Of a stretch of 64,000 nucleotides of DNA, positions 53,255 to 61,906 are shown piece by piece (positions within the stretch are counted from its first letter, which is position 1; each line of letters begins with the position of its first letter). Both the position numbers and the translations under genes were made by a program. This DNA comes from JAAELZ01 sp965223465 (lineage in GTDB: Bacteria > Pseudomonadota > Gammaproteobacteria > Arenicellales > Poriferihabitantaceae): positions 1,054,001 to 1,118,000 of the forward strand of contig OZ245025.1 in assembly GCA_965223465.1 (NCBI GenBank), written 5' to 3'. A model generated the notes under the pieces. It was not told the origin of the DNA. It did no database searches and saw only the letters and a program-made list of their open reading frames with translations.

Positions 53255-53701
53255 TTAAGTGTGATTGATTGGTTGGTGTCTAGCGTGCTCGACAAGCACC
53301 ATCGGCGGCGCCCAGTCGATCACTAAATTAAATTCGTCGGCCCCATAATCCTCCATAAACGCCGCAAACGCCGTTCTTGAGCTTAAGCCTGCCCATTGGC
53401 CATATAGGCAGCCCAAGTCGGACGTCACCAAAATACAGCCGCGTGTGTTTTTCATCCTGTTGCCGCGATGGAAAAGGATATGCGAGCGGCCAGGCACGTC
53501 GGTGACCTCGACCGCGTCATAGCCGCCACGTCGATAGCGCTGCGGCCGGCATGTGTAGTCCCCGCAAGGGATGCAAGATACGTTCGGTCGGTTATCCATC
53601 CAGGGCGGCTCGACGGTGTATACCGTCGCACCGTCTTTAAGAGAAAACGAGCCAAACACCCCGAAAGGGGAGTCCGCAAACCTTGTGAGCGTTACCTTCA
53701 T
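53255..53701 (-). CDS. DUF5675 family phage protein
   Basis: The 148-residue protein matches the DUF5675 pattern: VYTVEPPWMDNRPNVSCIPCGDYTCRP near residues 27-54 in two parts, VTDVPGRSHILFHRGN (conserved His) at about 66-81 and RGCILVTSDLG with a conserved Cys at about 86-96. The paired His and Cys in this layout resemble the catalytic residues of LD-transpeptidase-like folds, and the gene often lies beside lysis genes in phages. A cell-wall role is therefore possible but unproven. Its ATG overlaps the stop of the upstream PKD/beta-helix gene by 4 nt. Confidence 0.78.
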   Translation of the reverse strand: MKVTLTRFADSPFGVFGSFSLKDGATVYTVEPPWMDNRPNVSCIPCGDYTCRPQRYRRGGYDAVEVTDVPGRSHILFHRGNRMKNTRGCILVTSDLGCLYGQWAGLSSRTAFAAFMEDYGADEFNLVIDWAPPMVLVEHARHQPINHT

Positions 53702-55815
53702 TCCTCAACCACGCACCGAATAGAAGCGGGATCTTTGGTCATCGAGACGGATGAGCACTCGACGATCTCGGGCAGCGAAGGGCAAACGACTGGGTCAGGG
53801 CAAGTCGGACAATCTGGACAAACCACCGGCTCCGGACAGGCGGGGCAATCAGGGCAGATCACTGGATCGGGGCATTGCTCCGGTTCGCAGGCATCACCCA
53901 CGCCATTTTCATCGTTATCCGCCTGGTCTGCATTGGGCGCGTCCGGGCAGTTATCGGCCTCGTCTGATACGCCATCCATATCAGTGTCGATCGGATCGTC
54001 GTCGCAGGCGTCCCCAATGCCATCCCCGTCGTCATCCAGTTGGTCTGCATTCGGCACGTGCAGGCAGTTATCATCTGCATCCGCGACCCCATCGCCGTCC
54101 GCATCAGGCGGCGGGACATCACCAAACGCATAGGCGCCAATCGTGTGCCCGTTTCGCTCAGCGCCTGTGTAATCAATAAAAACAGGTACGGGCTGACCTT
54201 GTATATCGTCAACCAAATCAAAATCACCTGGCGCGTCTGGGTCGGCCTGCACGAACGGATTTGACTCGGCAATGATATTACCGCCCCCCGTATGCTCGCC
54301 ATCAACGACGGTCAATCGGGCGGTATGATTGGGTGCATACAATAACGTATTCGATGCAACGACGTTGGCGCCACCGGTATTGTTGATGCAGCGCGTTTCG
54401 TGGCTCGCATTATCCGCTGAATAGCACGAATTGTTATACAGCCAGATTTCATCATTATTGCCAACGCGTCCGACCTCCAGCGATCGATGCGTCTGCCAGT
54501 TTCGCTGCATAACGATGTTGTTGCGCACCGTGCAGCGCTGGCAGTTTGCAATATTCAACGCCATTTGCACCTCGCCGGGTGTATCTTCGCCCTGGGCAAA
54601 ATAATTGCGTTCCACGATGGCGTCGTGACCGTTGCCAGTATAACCGCTACCCTGAGCGCCAATGAGCGCGACTGTATTGTCCGCGCCACCAAAAAACAGA
54701 TTATCGGATACGACAAATTCGCGCGTATCCCGTCCGCAATAAACGCAATCCAGCTCGCGCTGTGCGTTGCGAATGGTCAGTACGCCTTTGTTGATTAACG
54801 GATGCGCAAAGTAATTGTGATTTACAACCCCTTGCTCCAGGTGGGTGATGCGGACTACGTGCTCCCCACCTCGGGTGGTCGCATCATCCAGATAGTTGCC
54901 CATAATCGCCAGCTTGCCCGCCGCGATGAACATCACGTGCGAGCTGAACAGCTGCAAGTTGTTATTGACCACAAACAAGCCCTGACCGATGTCCTGGTCA
55001 TACAGTCTGAAAAGCGCATTATTAGCTAAAACGGCACGGCCAAAGCCGTCGACGTTCTCATTGTTAGCGAACAGTATGTCGCGCGTCTCGCCGTACAGCT
55101 CAACGATAGAGGTGCCATCTCCACCGCCGCCGGTAAACACCAGGTCTGTGATGCGCCAGTCCGCCACCCTAAAGCCTACTCTGAACAGCGTAAATTCGCC
55201 CCCGGTATGATTGATCGTTGCCCGACCACTACCAAACGATGCAATCTGACCCTGGTCATCATTGATCGGGACGCGCACGCTGGTGTTAAACGTTTCACCG
55301 CCGCGAAACAAAAACCGGCGGTTACCGTCCATGTAATCATTCATCACGCTCGCATCGTTGCTAATCTCGCGAATCGCGTTTAGTGGGCAGCCGTCAAAAT
55401 TACCGCTGGATGACACGCATACTGTGCGCATGCCCGCGAATGTGTCGTCCGGATCATCTACCGTAATCGTCACCTGCTCGGCGTCTGTGTCGCCGTTCGT
55501 GCCCTTCGTGCTGAGCGTAACGGTATAAACGCCAGGCGTTTCAAACACGTGCGCAGCGACTGGCCCGAATGCTTTATTCCGGTCTCGATTGTGTTCGTTC
55601 CCGTACTGCCATTGCCCGGCACCTGGATCACCAAAATCCCAGGCATAGTGCAGCTCGTGGAAAGGTCGGCCGGTATCGGTGCTTGTGGTAGCTGTGGCAT
55701 CAAAGAACACCGCAAGCGGCGCGGCGCCCTCTATTCGTGAGGGCTCGATTGTGGTGTTGATGTCTGCGCAGGCAACCGCGCTGCTGAATAAAAGGGGTAT
55801 GATTAATTTTTTCAT
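53698..55815 (-). CDS. Prophage-encoded secreted PKD / beta-helix / TSP3 protein
   Basis: The 705-residue precursor has a Sec signal peptide (MKKLIIPLLFSSAVACA before DINTT). Residues about 25-125 are a PKD domain (APLAVFFDATATTS, HYAWDFGDPG, PGVYTVTLSTKG). Residues about 145-560 look like a right-handed parallel beta-helix, with repeated short strands and Asn/Gly turns such as VVNNNLQLFSS, VERNYFAQGED and VRNNIVMQRN. About 580-650 hold two TSP3 Ca2+-binding repeats (DADGDGVADADDNC and DTDMDGVSDEADNC). The C-terminus is Cys/Pro-rich with repeated CPDCPxCPxPVVCP. Beta-helices in phages are usually receptor-destroying enzymes, but the Sec signal means export by the host during lysogeny or infection. 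Confidence 0.8.
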   Translation of the reverse strand: MKKLIIPLLFSSAVACADINTTIEPSRIEGAAPLAVFFDATATTSTDTGRPFHELHYAWDFGDPGAGQWQYGNEHNRDRNKAFGPVAAHVFETPGVYTVTLSTKGTNGDTDAEQVTITVDDPDDTFAGMRTVCVSSSGNFDGCPLNAIREISNDASVMNDYMDGNRRFLFRGGETFNTSVRVPINDDQGQIASFGSGRATINHTGGEFTLFRVGFRVADWRITDLVFTGGGGDGTSIVELYGETRDILFANNENVDGFGRAVLANNALFRLYDQDIGQGLFVVNNNLQLFSSHVMFIAAGKLAIMGNYLDDATTRGGEHVVRITHLEQGVVNHNYFAHPLINKGVLTIRNAQRELDCVYCGRDTREFVVSDNLFFGGADNTVALIGAQGSGYTGNGHDAIVERNYFAQGEDTPGEVQMALNIANCQRCTVRNNIVMQRNWQTHRSLEVGRVGNNDEIWLYNNSCYSADNASHETRCINNTGGANVVASNTLLYAPNHTARLTVVDGEHTGGGNIIAESNPFVQADPDAPGDFDLVDDIQGQPVPVFIDYTGAERNGHTIGAYAFGDVPPPDADGDGVADADDNCLHVPNADQLDDDGDGIGDACDDDPIDTDMDGVSDEADNCPDAPNADQADNDENGVGDACEPEQCPDPVICPDCPACPEPVVCPDCPTCPDPVVCPSLPEIVECSSVSMTKDPASIRCVVEE

Positions 55816-55827
55816 AATATTTACTCG

Positions 55828-56505
55828 CTATTGAAAGACGATTGGCACAATTACCGAACCGTCGGTTATATCTGTCGTGAATGTTTTGCTGGCACCCGAA
55901 TCGCTTTCTGCGATGAATCCGGACGCGTGCCCTCCGCCCGTTCCGGCAAAGACTTGCTGAATAAAATTTGTGCCAGGCGCGGCCGTGTAAACCGGATCGC
56001 CGCCATCAAACGCCAAGGCGATCAATACTTTTTCGTTTGCGGTGGCAGAAACTGCAGCTGAAACGTGTGACGCGCTCTCTGCCATCGTAGCCGCCCCAAC
56101 TGACTGAATGGGGTTGCTTGTGTTCGCGCCGCTCAGCTGTATAAACGCGCCCCATTTGTCCGTATTGGAGCCATTGTCAAACGTGGGTAGCGTTCCGTCA
56201 CTCGCCCACACTGTCCACCATCCCGTCAGTTTACAGTCGCTCACTGAGTTGCCCACATTGACAAACTGCGTCCAAGTGCGGGTCGTATCGCCGGAGATTG
56301 TCCATGGTTTTGGGGACCCCTGCGCGTTGTCATCTCCGATAAAATGCGCCACCACGTTACCGGCGATTGGCGTGATATTGGTCGGGAATCCTAATGACGT
56401 GCTTCTTGTGCCACCCGTGTGTATCTGATCTGAATTAATGATAGAAGGCGCGCCACCTGGCGGCGGCGCCACGTACTGATTCATGATGCCGATGGGGAGG
56501 CGCAT
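55828..56505 (-). CDS. Phage structural protein of unknown function
   Basis: The ATG at 56505 overlaps the upstream stop as TAATG, so I use it rather than the longer frame to 56532. The ~225-residue product is Gly/Ser/Thr-rich and beta-like throughout (NVVAHFIGDDNAQGS, WTVWASDGTLPTFDNGSN, KVLIALAFDGGDPVYTAAPGTNF), ending in SVIVPIVFQ. This composition is common in tail-tip or fibre-associated decoration proteins. No named family is recognised. It lies between the fibre genes and the beta-helix gene. Confidence 0.65.
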   Translation of the reverse strand: MRLPIGIMNQYVAPPPGGAPSIINSDQIHTGGTRSTSLGFPTNITPIAGNVVAHFIGDDNAQGSPKPWTISGDTTRTWTQFVNVGNSVSDCKLTGWWTVWASDGTLPTFDNGSNTDKWGAFIQLSGANTSNPIQSVGAATMAESASHVSAAVSATANEKVLIALAFDGGDPVYTAAPGTNFIQQVFAGTGGGHASGFIAESDSGASKTFTTDITDGSVIVPIVFQ

Positions 56506-56867
56506 TAGGTAGTGCCTCCATACAGCACCCATTCATCCGTCGCGCGCTTCCATAATGACATACCCATATATTGGCCTTGCGAGACCAGATCGCCGCGGAT
56601 GGTCACGCCCGCGCCTGCCGCAACGGTCGTCAGGCCTGCTCCGTGCTGATTGATATCGATACGCGTGTTGATCGGAAAGGCCACGCTGGAATTAGGCGGC
56701 ACCGTTAAGGTATTGGCCGCGGCATTGTTCATTTCCACCATTTTGCCCGCATCCGCCAGCACCAGGGCGTAGCTGGTGCCGGTCTGCAGGTTCTGGCCTC
56801 TGTACTGGCTCAAGTCGCCTTGAGTGGAAAGGTCCTGGTCCTCTGATTTGGCGCCGAGATAATCCAT
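56505..56867 (-). CDS. Phage tail/fibre-associated protein
   Basis: The 120-residue protein has an N-terminal segment (MDYLGAKSEDQDLSTQGDLSQY) followed by a beta domain: YALVLADAGKMVEMNNAAANTLTVPPNSSVAFPINTRIDINQHGAGLTTV is split over residues 34-83, then VTIRGDLVSQGQYMGM and WVLYGGTT. The same fold pattern (value, noise-like vector, weight, output) is common in small phage proteins that sit at the end of fibres. Its start overlaps the upstream fibre gene's stop by one base. Confidence 0.65.
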   Translation of the reverse strand: MDYLGAKSEDQDLSTQGDLSQYRGQNLQTGTSYALVLADAGKMVEMNNAAANTLTVPPNSSVAFPINTRIDINQHGAGLTTVAAGAGVTIRGDLVSQGQYMGMSLWKRATDEWVLYGGTT

Positions 56868-57760
56868 TAACCGATTACCACCACGTCTAGCGCATCCGTC
56901 GCAGGCGCGCTGGCAAACCCAAGCGTCACCACGTTCGTCGATGTGTGCACCACATCACACAGCACCACCGCCCCGCCCGCCGCTTCGCGCACGGATACAA
57001 TCACGTCCAGCGTACCCAGGTTATGCGTGACTGCGATTGAGGTGGCCGCACCGTCGCCAATGGTTTCGGTATATTTAGTAGTCGCAGCGGCCAGCTTGGT
57101 TTTCTCTGCGTCGCTGAATTCGTTAGTATCCGCATTGCTTTCATACAGCGATTTGATCGTCGCAGCGTCCGGCGCATCGGATATCTCGACATACACCGAA
57201 CCCGTCCAGCGATAGACCTTGTTGGTATCCAGTGCAACATATAGCTTTCCAGTCTCGCCAGTACCGGGGAATGCGCCTTGATTGGCCGCCTCGAGCACGT
57301 CGTCAACGTAACTCGGCAGCTGCGAAGCTGGCACCGTGCCTGTGCCATCCAGCTCAGCATATCCATTCGCCTGGCCTTTTTCGCTGGTCATTTGCGCGCC
57401 AGCGGCAGCCACATTTGTTGCGTCGGTCACATCAGCATTGGCTTCGATGTTGGTTAGTTTGGTGCGTTCTGCTGCCGTCAGTATCTTCTTAGTGGCGCCT
57501 TCTGTCATGTTCTCCATGTCGAAAGCGTCGTCACCAACGCCACCCGGATCATACGTTGCCGCCAACATATCGCCAGCACCACCTCCCCCGCCCAGCGCAA
57601 TCCAGGCAGCCCCGCTGTAGACCCGCAGCTCCTCGGTGGCGCTATTCCAGTAGAAATGCCCGGCGCCCAGCGGCGTGGGATTGCCGGTCAAAACCTCAGC
57701 TCTCACGTTTAAAAGATGATTGCCGCCTAAATCTATATTTACCAATACTTTTTGTGCCAT
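56867..57760 (-). CDS. Phage tail fibre protein
   Basis: A 297-residue protein with typical fibre text. The N-terminal LGNH-like head is KVLVNIDLGGNHLLNVRAEV, then AGHFYWNSATEELRVYSGAAW. The shaft contains two copies of the motif SDAEKTKLAAAT / TAAERTKLTNIEANADVTDATN, which occurs in many phage fibres, and LYVALDTNKVYRWTGSVYVEI. The C-terminal ~65 residues (IAVTHNLGTLDVIVSVREAAGG) resemble the next protein's C-terminus and may be the receptor-binding tip. Confidence 0.82.
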   Translation of the reverse strand: MAQKVLVNIDLGGNHLLNVRAEVLTGNPTPLGAGHFYWNSATEELRVYSGAAWIALGGGGGAGDMLAATYDPGGVGDDAFDMENMTEGATKKILTAAERTKLTNIEANADVTDATNVAAAGAQMTSEKGQANGYAELDGTGTVPASQLPSYVDDVLEAANQGAFPGTGETGKLYVALDTNKVYRWTGSVYVEISDAPDAATIKSLYESNADTNEFSDAEKTKLAAATTKYTETIGDGAATSIAVTHNLGTLDVIVSVREAAGGAVVLCDVVHTSTNVVTLGFASAPATDALDVVVIG

Positions 57761-57763
57761 TGT

Positions 57764-58075
57764 TTAAGCTCCTAAAAATGCTTTGCCAGCCATCGCCGAC
57801 GAAAAATTGATATTCAACGTGTTCACGTCGATATGTTTAACATCGGCGATCACATCGTCGCCGGTGGTGTCGATCACGTGGATCGAATGCGGGTATTTGC
57901 CCAGGTTGTGCGAGATCACCCATTGTGCTGCGGCGGATTGCTGGTCGTGCTCGTAGCGCAGTCCTGCGGCCCCGGTAGCGGTTACCCCCGCAATCGCCAC
58001 CGAAGTCACCAACACCTTGTTGGTCGTGCGGGTAACGTCCGTACTAATGCGCTGAACACTGGTAACGACGTTCAT
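57764..58075 (-). CDS. Small phage tail/fibre protein
   Basis: The 103-residue protein has a Thr/Val-rich N-terminus and a C-terminal beta domain with WVISHNLGKYPHSIHVIDTTGDDV and LNINFSSAMAGKAFLGA. The phrase 'HNLG ... V(I/D)V' is shared with the C-terminus of the adjacent fibre protein and is common in small fibre-tip proteins of siphophages. Its ATG overlaps the upstream stop by one base. Confidence 0.7.
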   Translation of the reverse strand: MNVVTSVQRISTDVTRTTNKVLVTSVAIAGVTATGAAGLRYEHDQQSAAAQWVISHNLGKYPHSIHVIDTTGDDVIADVKHIDVNTLNINFSSAMAGKAFLGA

Positions 58076-58401
58076 CAGTCTGTCTCCCGCTCAATAATCT
58101 TGAAATAAAATGTATCCGTGGTCTTTTCCACGCCGTTGACGCTGTATTTGATATCCGCCTTGATAATCCCCAACGGCCAAGCCTCAGTGTCGCCATAGTT
58201 AATCTGATAAACACGCTGCTCGGTGTCAATAATTTCGATCCCCGCCCCGAGCGTCACCTGCTTAAGACTTGCACCAGTTTTTTGATGTTTGATGCCGCTG
58301 GCAATATTCGCCGGGATCGGGTCCGGCTCGCTTGACTTCACGTCGTATTGACAAACAAGAATCAGCTCATCTCCTTGCTTGACTTCGTCGACTAGCTTCA
58401 T
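58075..58401 (-). CDS. Small phage structural protein
   Basis: The ATG at 58401 overlaps the stop of the large upstream gene as TAATG; the frame to 58440 is not needed. The 108-residue product (MKLVDEVKQGDELILVCQYDV ... IIDTEQRVYQINYGDTEAWPLGIIKADIKYSVNG ... TFYFKIIERETD, read in parts) is a beta-sandwich-like domain. Proteins ending in 'aDIkY...G...T.tf.f.v...iT' are common in the baseplate/fibre modules of phages. Function is structural by context. Confidence 0.68.
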   Translation of the reverse strand: MKLVDEVKQGDELILVCQYDVKSSEPDPIPANIASGIKHQKTGASLKQVTLGAGIEIIDTEQRVYQINYGDTEAWPLGIIKADIKYSVNGVEKTTDTFYFKIIERETD

Positions 58402-60464
58402 TAAACAAAAACCTCCATTTGGATATTGGATATTCGGCACGCACTATAAAAAGAGCAATCAAAATAGTAGTCGTCATCGGGGACGGATGGCTCGATCCAG
58501 ATAATCAGGCCGTTTTGCCGGACTATTACCGATCGATCAGATCCCACGCCGGATACTTCGATTTGAAATAAGTCACCGATCTGATAGCTTGAGCCAGGCA
58601 TCGCCACAATGGTGCCACCTCTCAAAAACTGTAAGGTTCCATCGTCTTTAGTCTGTAATGCGTAATCGAGGCTGGACCAGCTAACATCAGATAAATCGCC
58701 ACTGGTGTTTAAACCAACCGCGCAGAATGAGCCCATGAACCCCACGCGATACTCGATGTGCCCGTCCGATCCCTGGGGAATCACCCCAAAGGTGGCGGAT
58801 GAATCCCATCCGTCTGCGGCAGTTTTCTCCAGCGTGCCGTTGCCTGTGGTGATGTTCGTCGCGTTTTCCCAGGTCGCATACCCCACACCCACGCCCGGGA
58901 TAATAATCTGGCCGCCTGAGATCAAGGCCTGCGTTTCAACCGGCTTGCGTTTGGGTTTGGTATCCAGCAGGTTCAGGCCAATCGTGTTGCCATACGGTAA
59001 ATACTCGATTTCGCCCTCTAGTCTGCCGATGACAATGTTCGAGTAGCGCTTATAAAATCCACCCTGTGGATAAACATCCATGACCCATAACCTGCTTTTC
59101 GAAAGCGCCTGGTAATAGATAGCACTATCACGATCATCGGCAAATTCCAGCACATACGATTTGCTAATCTCTCGGCCGTCATCCGCCATAATAGTCACAC
59201 CGTCCGCTGCTCGCACGCGCTCCGCCAGGTCTCTGAACCCCGTCTGTTGGCCTTTGTTGACCGTTTCAAATCCATCTGATTCCAGATAGGCGCCCAACAT
59301 AAGCAATGAGGCGTCGACGACCCCAGCAGGCGCGTCGTGCAGCGTCAATGCGATGCTTGTGCCGACCATCGGCGGCGGATAGACCAAAAACACGTCGACG
59401 ACATTGTTCGGGTCGTACCCGTCATCCATCGATCCGGGCGGGATGGCTTTGGGAATCTCGTTTTCTGAATAAGTCGGTGCAATGAGCGGGTAAAACACCT
59501 GCACCGGGTCGCTGTTCTCGTCGACTCCCTCTATCTCTAACCAGATTGCCTTGTTTGCGACAACATCTGCCAGGCCGACCACATTAATGTAGGTGTTATC
59601 AAACGACACGTTGATCACGCCATCATCAATAACAAACTGAATATATTTTACGATGACAACATATCCGTCGCCCGATTCTGAAGTCCCTTTAATGGTGATT
59701 TCGTCATACGTGTTTGATGAGCGGATCGGTATGGTTGTGGTGGACGGACTATTAATAATAAAGCTGTCTGAGATTATCTCTGACGCGCCGTTACGCTTGC
59801 CGATGACCAGTGCATCATTCAATAGTGGTTTTTCAGGGTGGCCGCTTTCGGGCATTTCTACCTGAATGACGATCTCAGACAAAGAAACGAGCGAGGAAAA
59901 GGCAAAGCGGAACATGTTTTCCTGACCCCACGCGGCGGGCACATTTATGTACGGCTCGAAACTGCCGGTTTTTAATATCTCCTCTAAGCCTCCCGCCCCC
60001 GCAAATGAGAAATCAGTAAATACGGTGATGTTGTCTGTGATATTGACCTGGCTGTAGTCGTCGTTGCCGATGATCATGCGAGAGATCAGGCCGCGATTCA
60101 GGTCTACTTTTAAATTGTCGGCAATGTGATCGCCTTCCGTTAATCCGGAGCTGATCGTGTTGATCTGGATCGGCTCGAACGCACGCATTTTGCCATCGCA
60201 TCGCTCAAGCGGCGTCTCTCTCCACGCGCCGCCCTCTGTGGGTGTGGTGATGTCTGCATGGGTCAAACCATGCTCGGCGAGATCAATATTGATTGTATTG
60301 GTGGTTGTGCTGATCACAGTGAATACCAGCATTTCCAGCTTGCTGGCACCGCGCACCCCGGTTATCTGTATGCTGGTTGGCGACCCCACCGCTACCGCAG
60401 ACACTAGCGTGATTTCTGCGCCCGTTTGTGGGCCGAGTCCGCCCGTTATTTGATGCCAGCTCAT
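58401..60464 (-). CDS. Large phage tail protein of unknown function
   Basis: The 687-residue protein is beta-rich and acidic, with no signal peptide or membrane segment. Visible features are ITLVSAVAVGSPTSIQITGVRGASKLEM near the N-terminus in two parts, repeated short strand motifs around 130-330, NVVDVFLVYPPPMVG near 340-356 and a C-terminal ~130 residues that read like a carbohydrate-binding beta-sandwich (WDSSATFGVIPQGSDGHIEYRVGFMG split, then IQMEVFV). It overlaps the upstream gene by 4 nt. A tail-tip, host-contact or baseplate component is likely. Confidence 0.65.
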   Translation of the reverse strand: MSWHQITGGLGPQTGAEITLVSAVAVGSPTSIQITGVRGASKLEMLVFTVISTTTNTINIDLAEHGLTHADITTPTEGGAWRETPLERCDGKMRAFEPIQINTISSGLTEGDHIADNLKVDLNRGLISRMIIGNDDYSQVNITDNITVFTDFSFAGAGGLEEILKTGSFEPYINVPAAWGQENMFRFAFSSLVSLSEIVIQVEMPESGHPEKPLLNDALVIGKRNGASEIISDSFIINSPSTTTIPIRSSNTYDEITIKGTSESGDGYVVIVKYIQFVIDDGVINVSFDNTYINVVGLADVVANKAIWLEIEGVDENSDPVQVFYPLIAPTYSENEIPKAIPPGSMDDGYDPNNVVDVFLVYPPPMVGTSIALTLHDAPAGVVDASLLMLGAYLESDGFETVNKGQQTGFRDLAERVRAADGVTIMADDGREISKSYVLEFADDRDSAIYYQALSKSRLWVMDVYPQGGFYKRYSNIVIGRLEGEIEYLPYGNTIGLNLLDTKPKRKPVETQALISGGQIIIPGVGVGYATWENATNITTGNGTLEKTAADGWDSSATFGVIPQGSDGHIEYRVGFMGSFCAVGLNTSGDLSDVSWSSLDYALQTKDDGTLQFLRGGTIVAMPGSSYQIGDLFQIEVSGVGSDRSVIVRQNGLIIWIEPSVPDDDYYFDCSFYSACRISNIQMEVFV

Positions 60465-61906
60465 GGTACTAACACCAGCGGCTCGTTGGCCGATGTAGGC
60501 GCTGTCAGGACACGCAAGCGCTGCCCTTTGTATAAATTACCCATTGCCTCGCCAATGGTGACAGGCCATCCCGGCCCGAGCATCAGCCCTATCCGGCATC
60601 CATAGAAAGAATAAGCCTCGATTGTTTTGTTATACACTCGGTCAGCCAGCATCTGTAAATGGGATGCATTGGATATCGCGGATTGAATTACAGTACCGCG
60701 CGCCGCTCCATACACTGCTGTTTTTTCCTCCTTCCCATCATCAGTGACTGATGCATACAAAACGCCGTTCACGGTCACGTTTTCATGCGAAAATAGCTCT
60801 TGATCCATCCGCACGTAATCGTTCTTATACAGCGTTACTTCAAAATCATAGCCCAGTGCTGGGCCGTAATAATTAATTAGTCTGATCTTGTCATCACGCG
60901 TCGGAGCCCAGCTTGCGCCAGCGCCGCCTATAATATCTTTCATAGCCGAAAGCCAGGTCTTGCCATCCTCGGCCATAAAGTAGTAACCACACTGATAATT
61001 TACAGTTTGATTGAGCTCATCATCCCCCTCGAAATCTGACCAACTAAACCCGTCAAATGGCTTGTAATAGTCATCTACCTCGGACACTGCGTGCTCCAGG
61101 CATTGCGCGGCTTTTAATAATGTAGTTCCATGCACATCAACCGTTCCGCTTATACCCTGTTCTGCAAATGTACCATCTACTGTTACCACCTCTGTGACAT
61201 TCCAAGCTGCGTCATGAGCTACTACTAAGTTACACCAGCCCGAGACATTGATAAAAACATGCTTTCCGTTGACGTGGTAAGTGCGCCACTTCACTGGTGT
61301 ATCTGTAGATGGTTTATAGTTCCAATTAGAACCGGCTTTAAGCCCCATTCCACCTGCATCAATCGGAACCCTGCCAACGGCGCCGACTGTAAACGCTGCG
61401 CTGATTGTACAGTTCCCAATGGCTTTGATTACCCAGGTTTCCACATCCAGACGGTCGGTTTTCTGCAGCATGGTGAATTCCATCACAATGCCTGTACGAT
61501 CCTTACGTGCATCACTGACAATGCCGGTATTCGCAACACGCATTGCAGAATAATCATAGCCACGCAGCCCCCACCTGAGCTGGATATCCGCGCCGTCAAA
61601 ATCGGACGGCTGTAGGTCATTGATCCAGTCCGGCAAATCTTCTGCGCCGGATAAAAACCGGATGACATTTCCGCTGGTTGGCGGTGCACCGTACAGCTTG
61701 GTGTTCGCCCCAATTGCGATACTGGTGTGTGACATCCCGCCGTGATACGTCCACGGGCCAACATTGATAAACTCGGTCGCGATGCGCAGCACTCCGCCCA
61801 CTGACTGCAAGGCCCAGTTAAATTCCTTGGGTGTGATCTCACACGCAAATACGATCGGGTGCGTCCCGTCTCGCAATATTCGCAGCGCGTCAATATCACT
61901 AATCAT
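60461..61906 (-). CDS. Phage tail protein (possible tail-tip/hub component)
   Basis: The 481-residue protein starts MISDIDALRILRDGTHPIVFACEITPKEFNW split at residue 20 and is beta-rich. It includes LPDWINDLQPSDFDGADIQLRWG, GIVMEFTMLQKTDRLDVETWVI and a region of Asp/Tyr-rich strands near 290-340 (SDFEGDDELNQTVNYQCGYYFM in parts). It sits directly after the tape-measure gene, where siphophages encode distal tail and hub proteins. No family motif fixes which of these it is. Start and stop overlap its neighbours by 4 nt. Confidence 0.66.
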   Translation of the reverse strand: MISDIDALRILRDGTHPIVFACEITPKEFNWALQSVGGVLRIATEFINVGPWTYHGGMSHTSIAIGANTKLYGAPPTSGNVIRFLSGAEDLPDWINDLQPSDFDGADIQLRWGLRGYDYSAMRVANTGIVSDARKDRTGIVMEFTMLQKTDRLDVETWVIKAIGNCTISAAFTVGAVGRVPIDAGGMGLKAGSNWNYKPSTDTPVKWRTYHVNGKHVFINVSGWCNLVVAHDAAWNVTEVVTVDGTFAEQGISGTVDVHGTTLLKAAQCLEHAVSEVDDYYKPFDGFSWSDFEGDDELNQTVNYQCGYYFMAEDGKTWLSAMKDIIGGAGASWAPTRDDKIRLINYYGPALGYDFEVTLYKNDYVRMDQELFSHENVTVNGVLYASVTDDGKEEKTAVYGAARGTVIQSAISNASHLQMLADRVYNKTIEAYSFYGCRIGLMLGPGWPVTIGEAMGNLYKGQRLRVLTAPTSANEPLVLVP

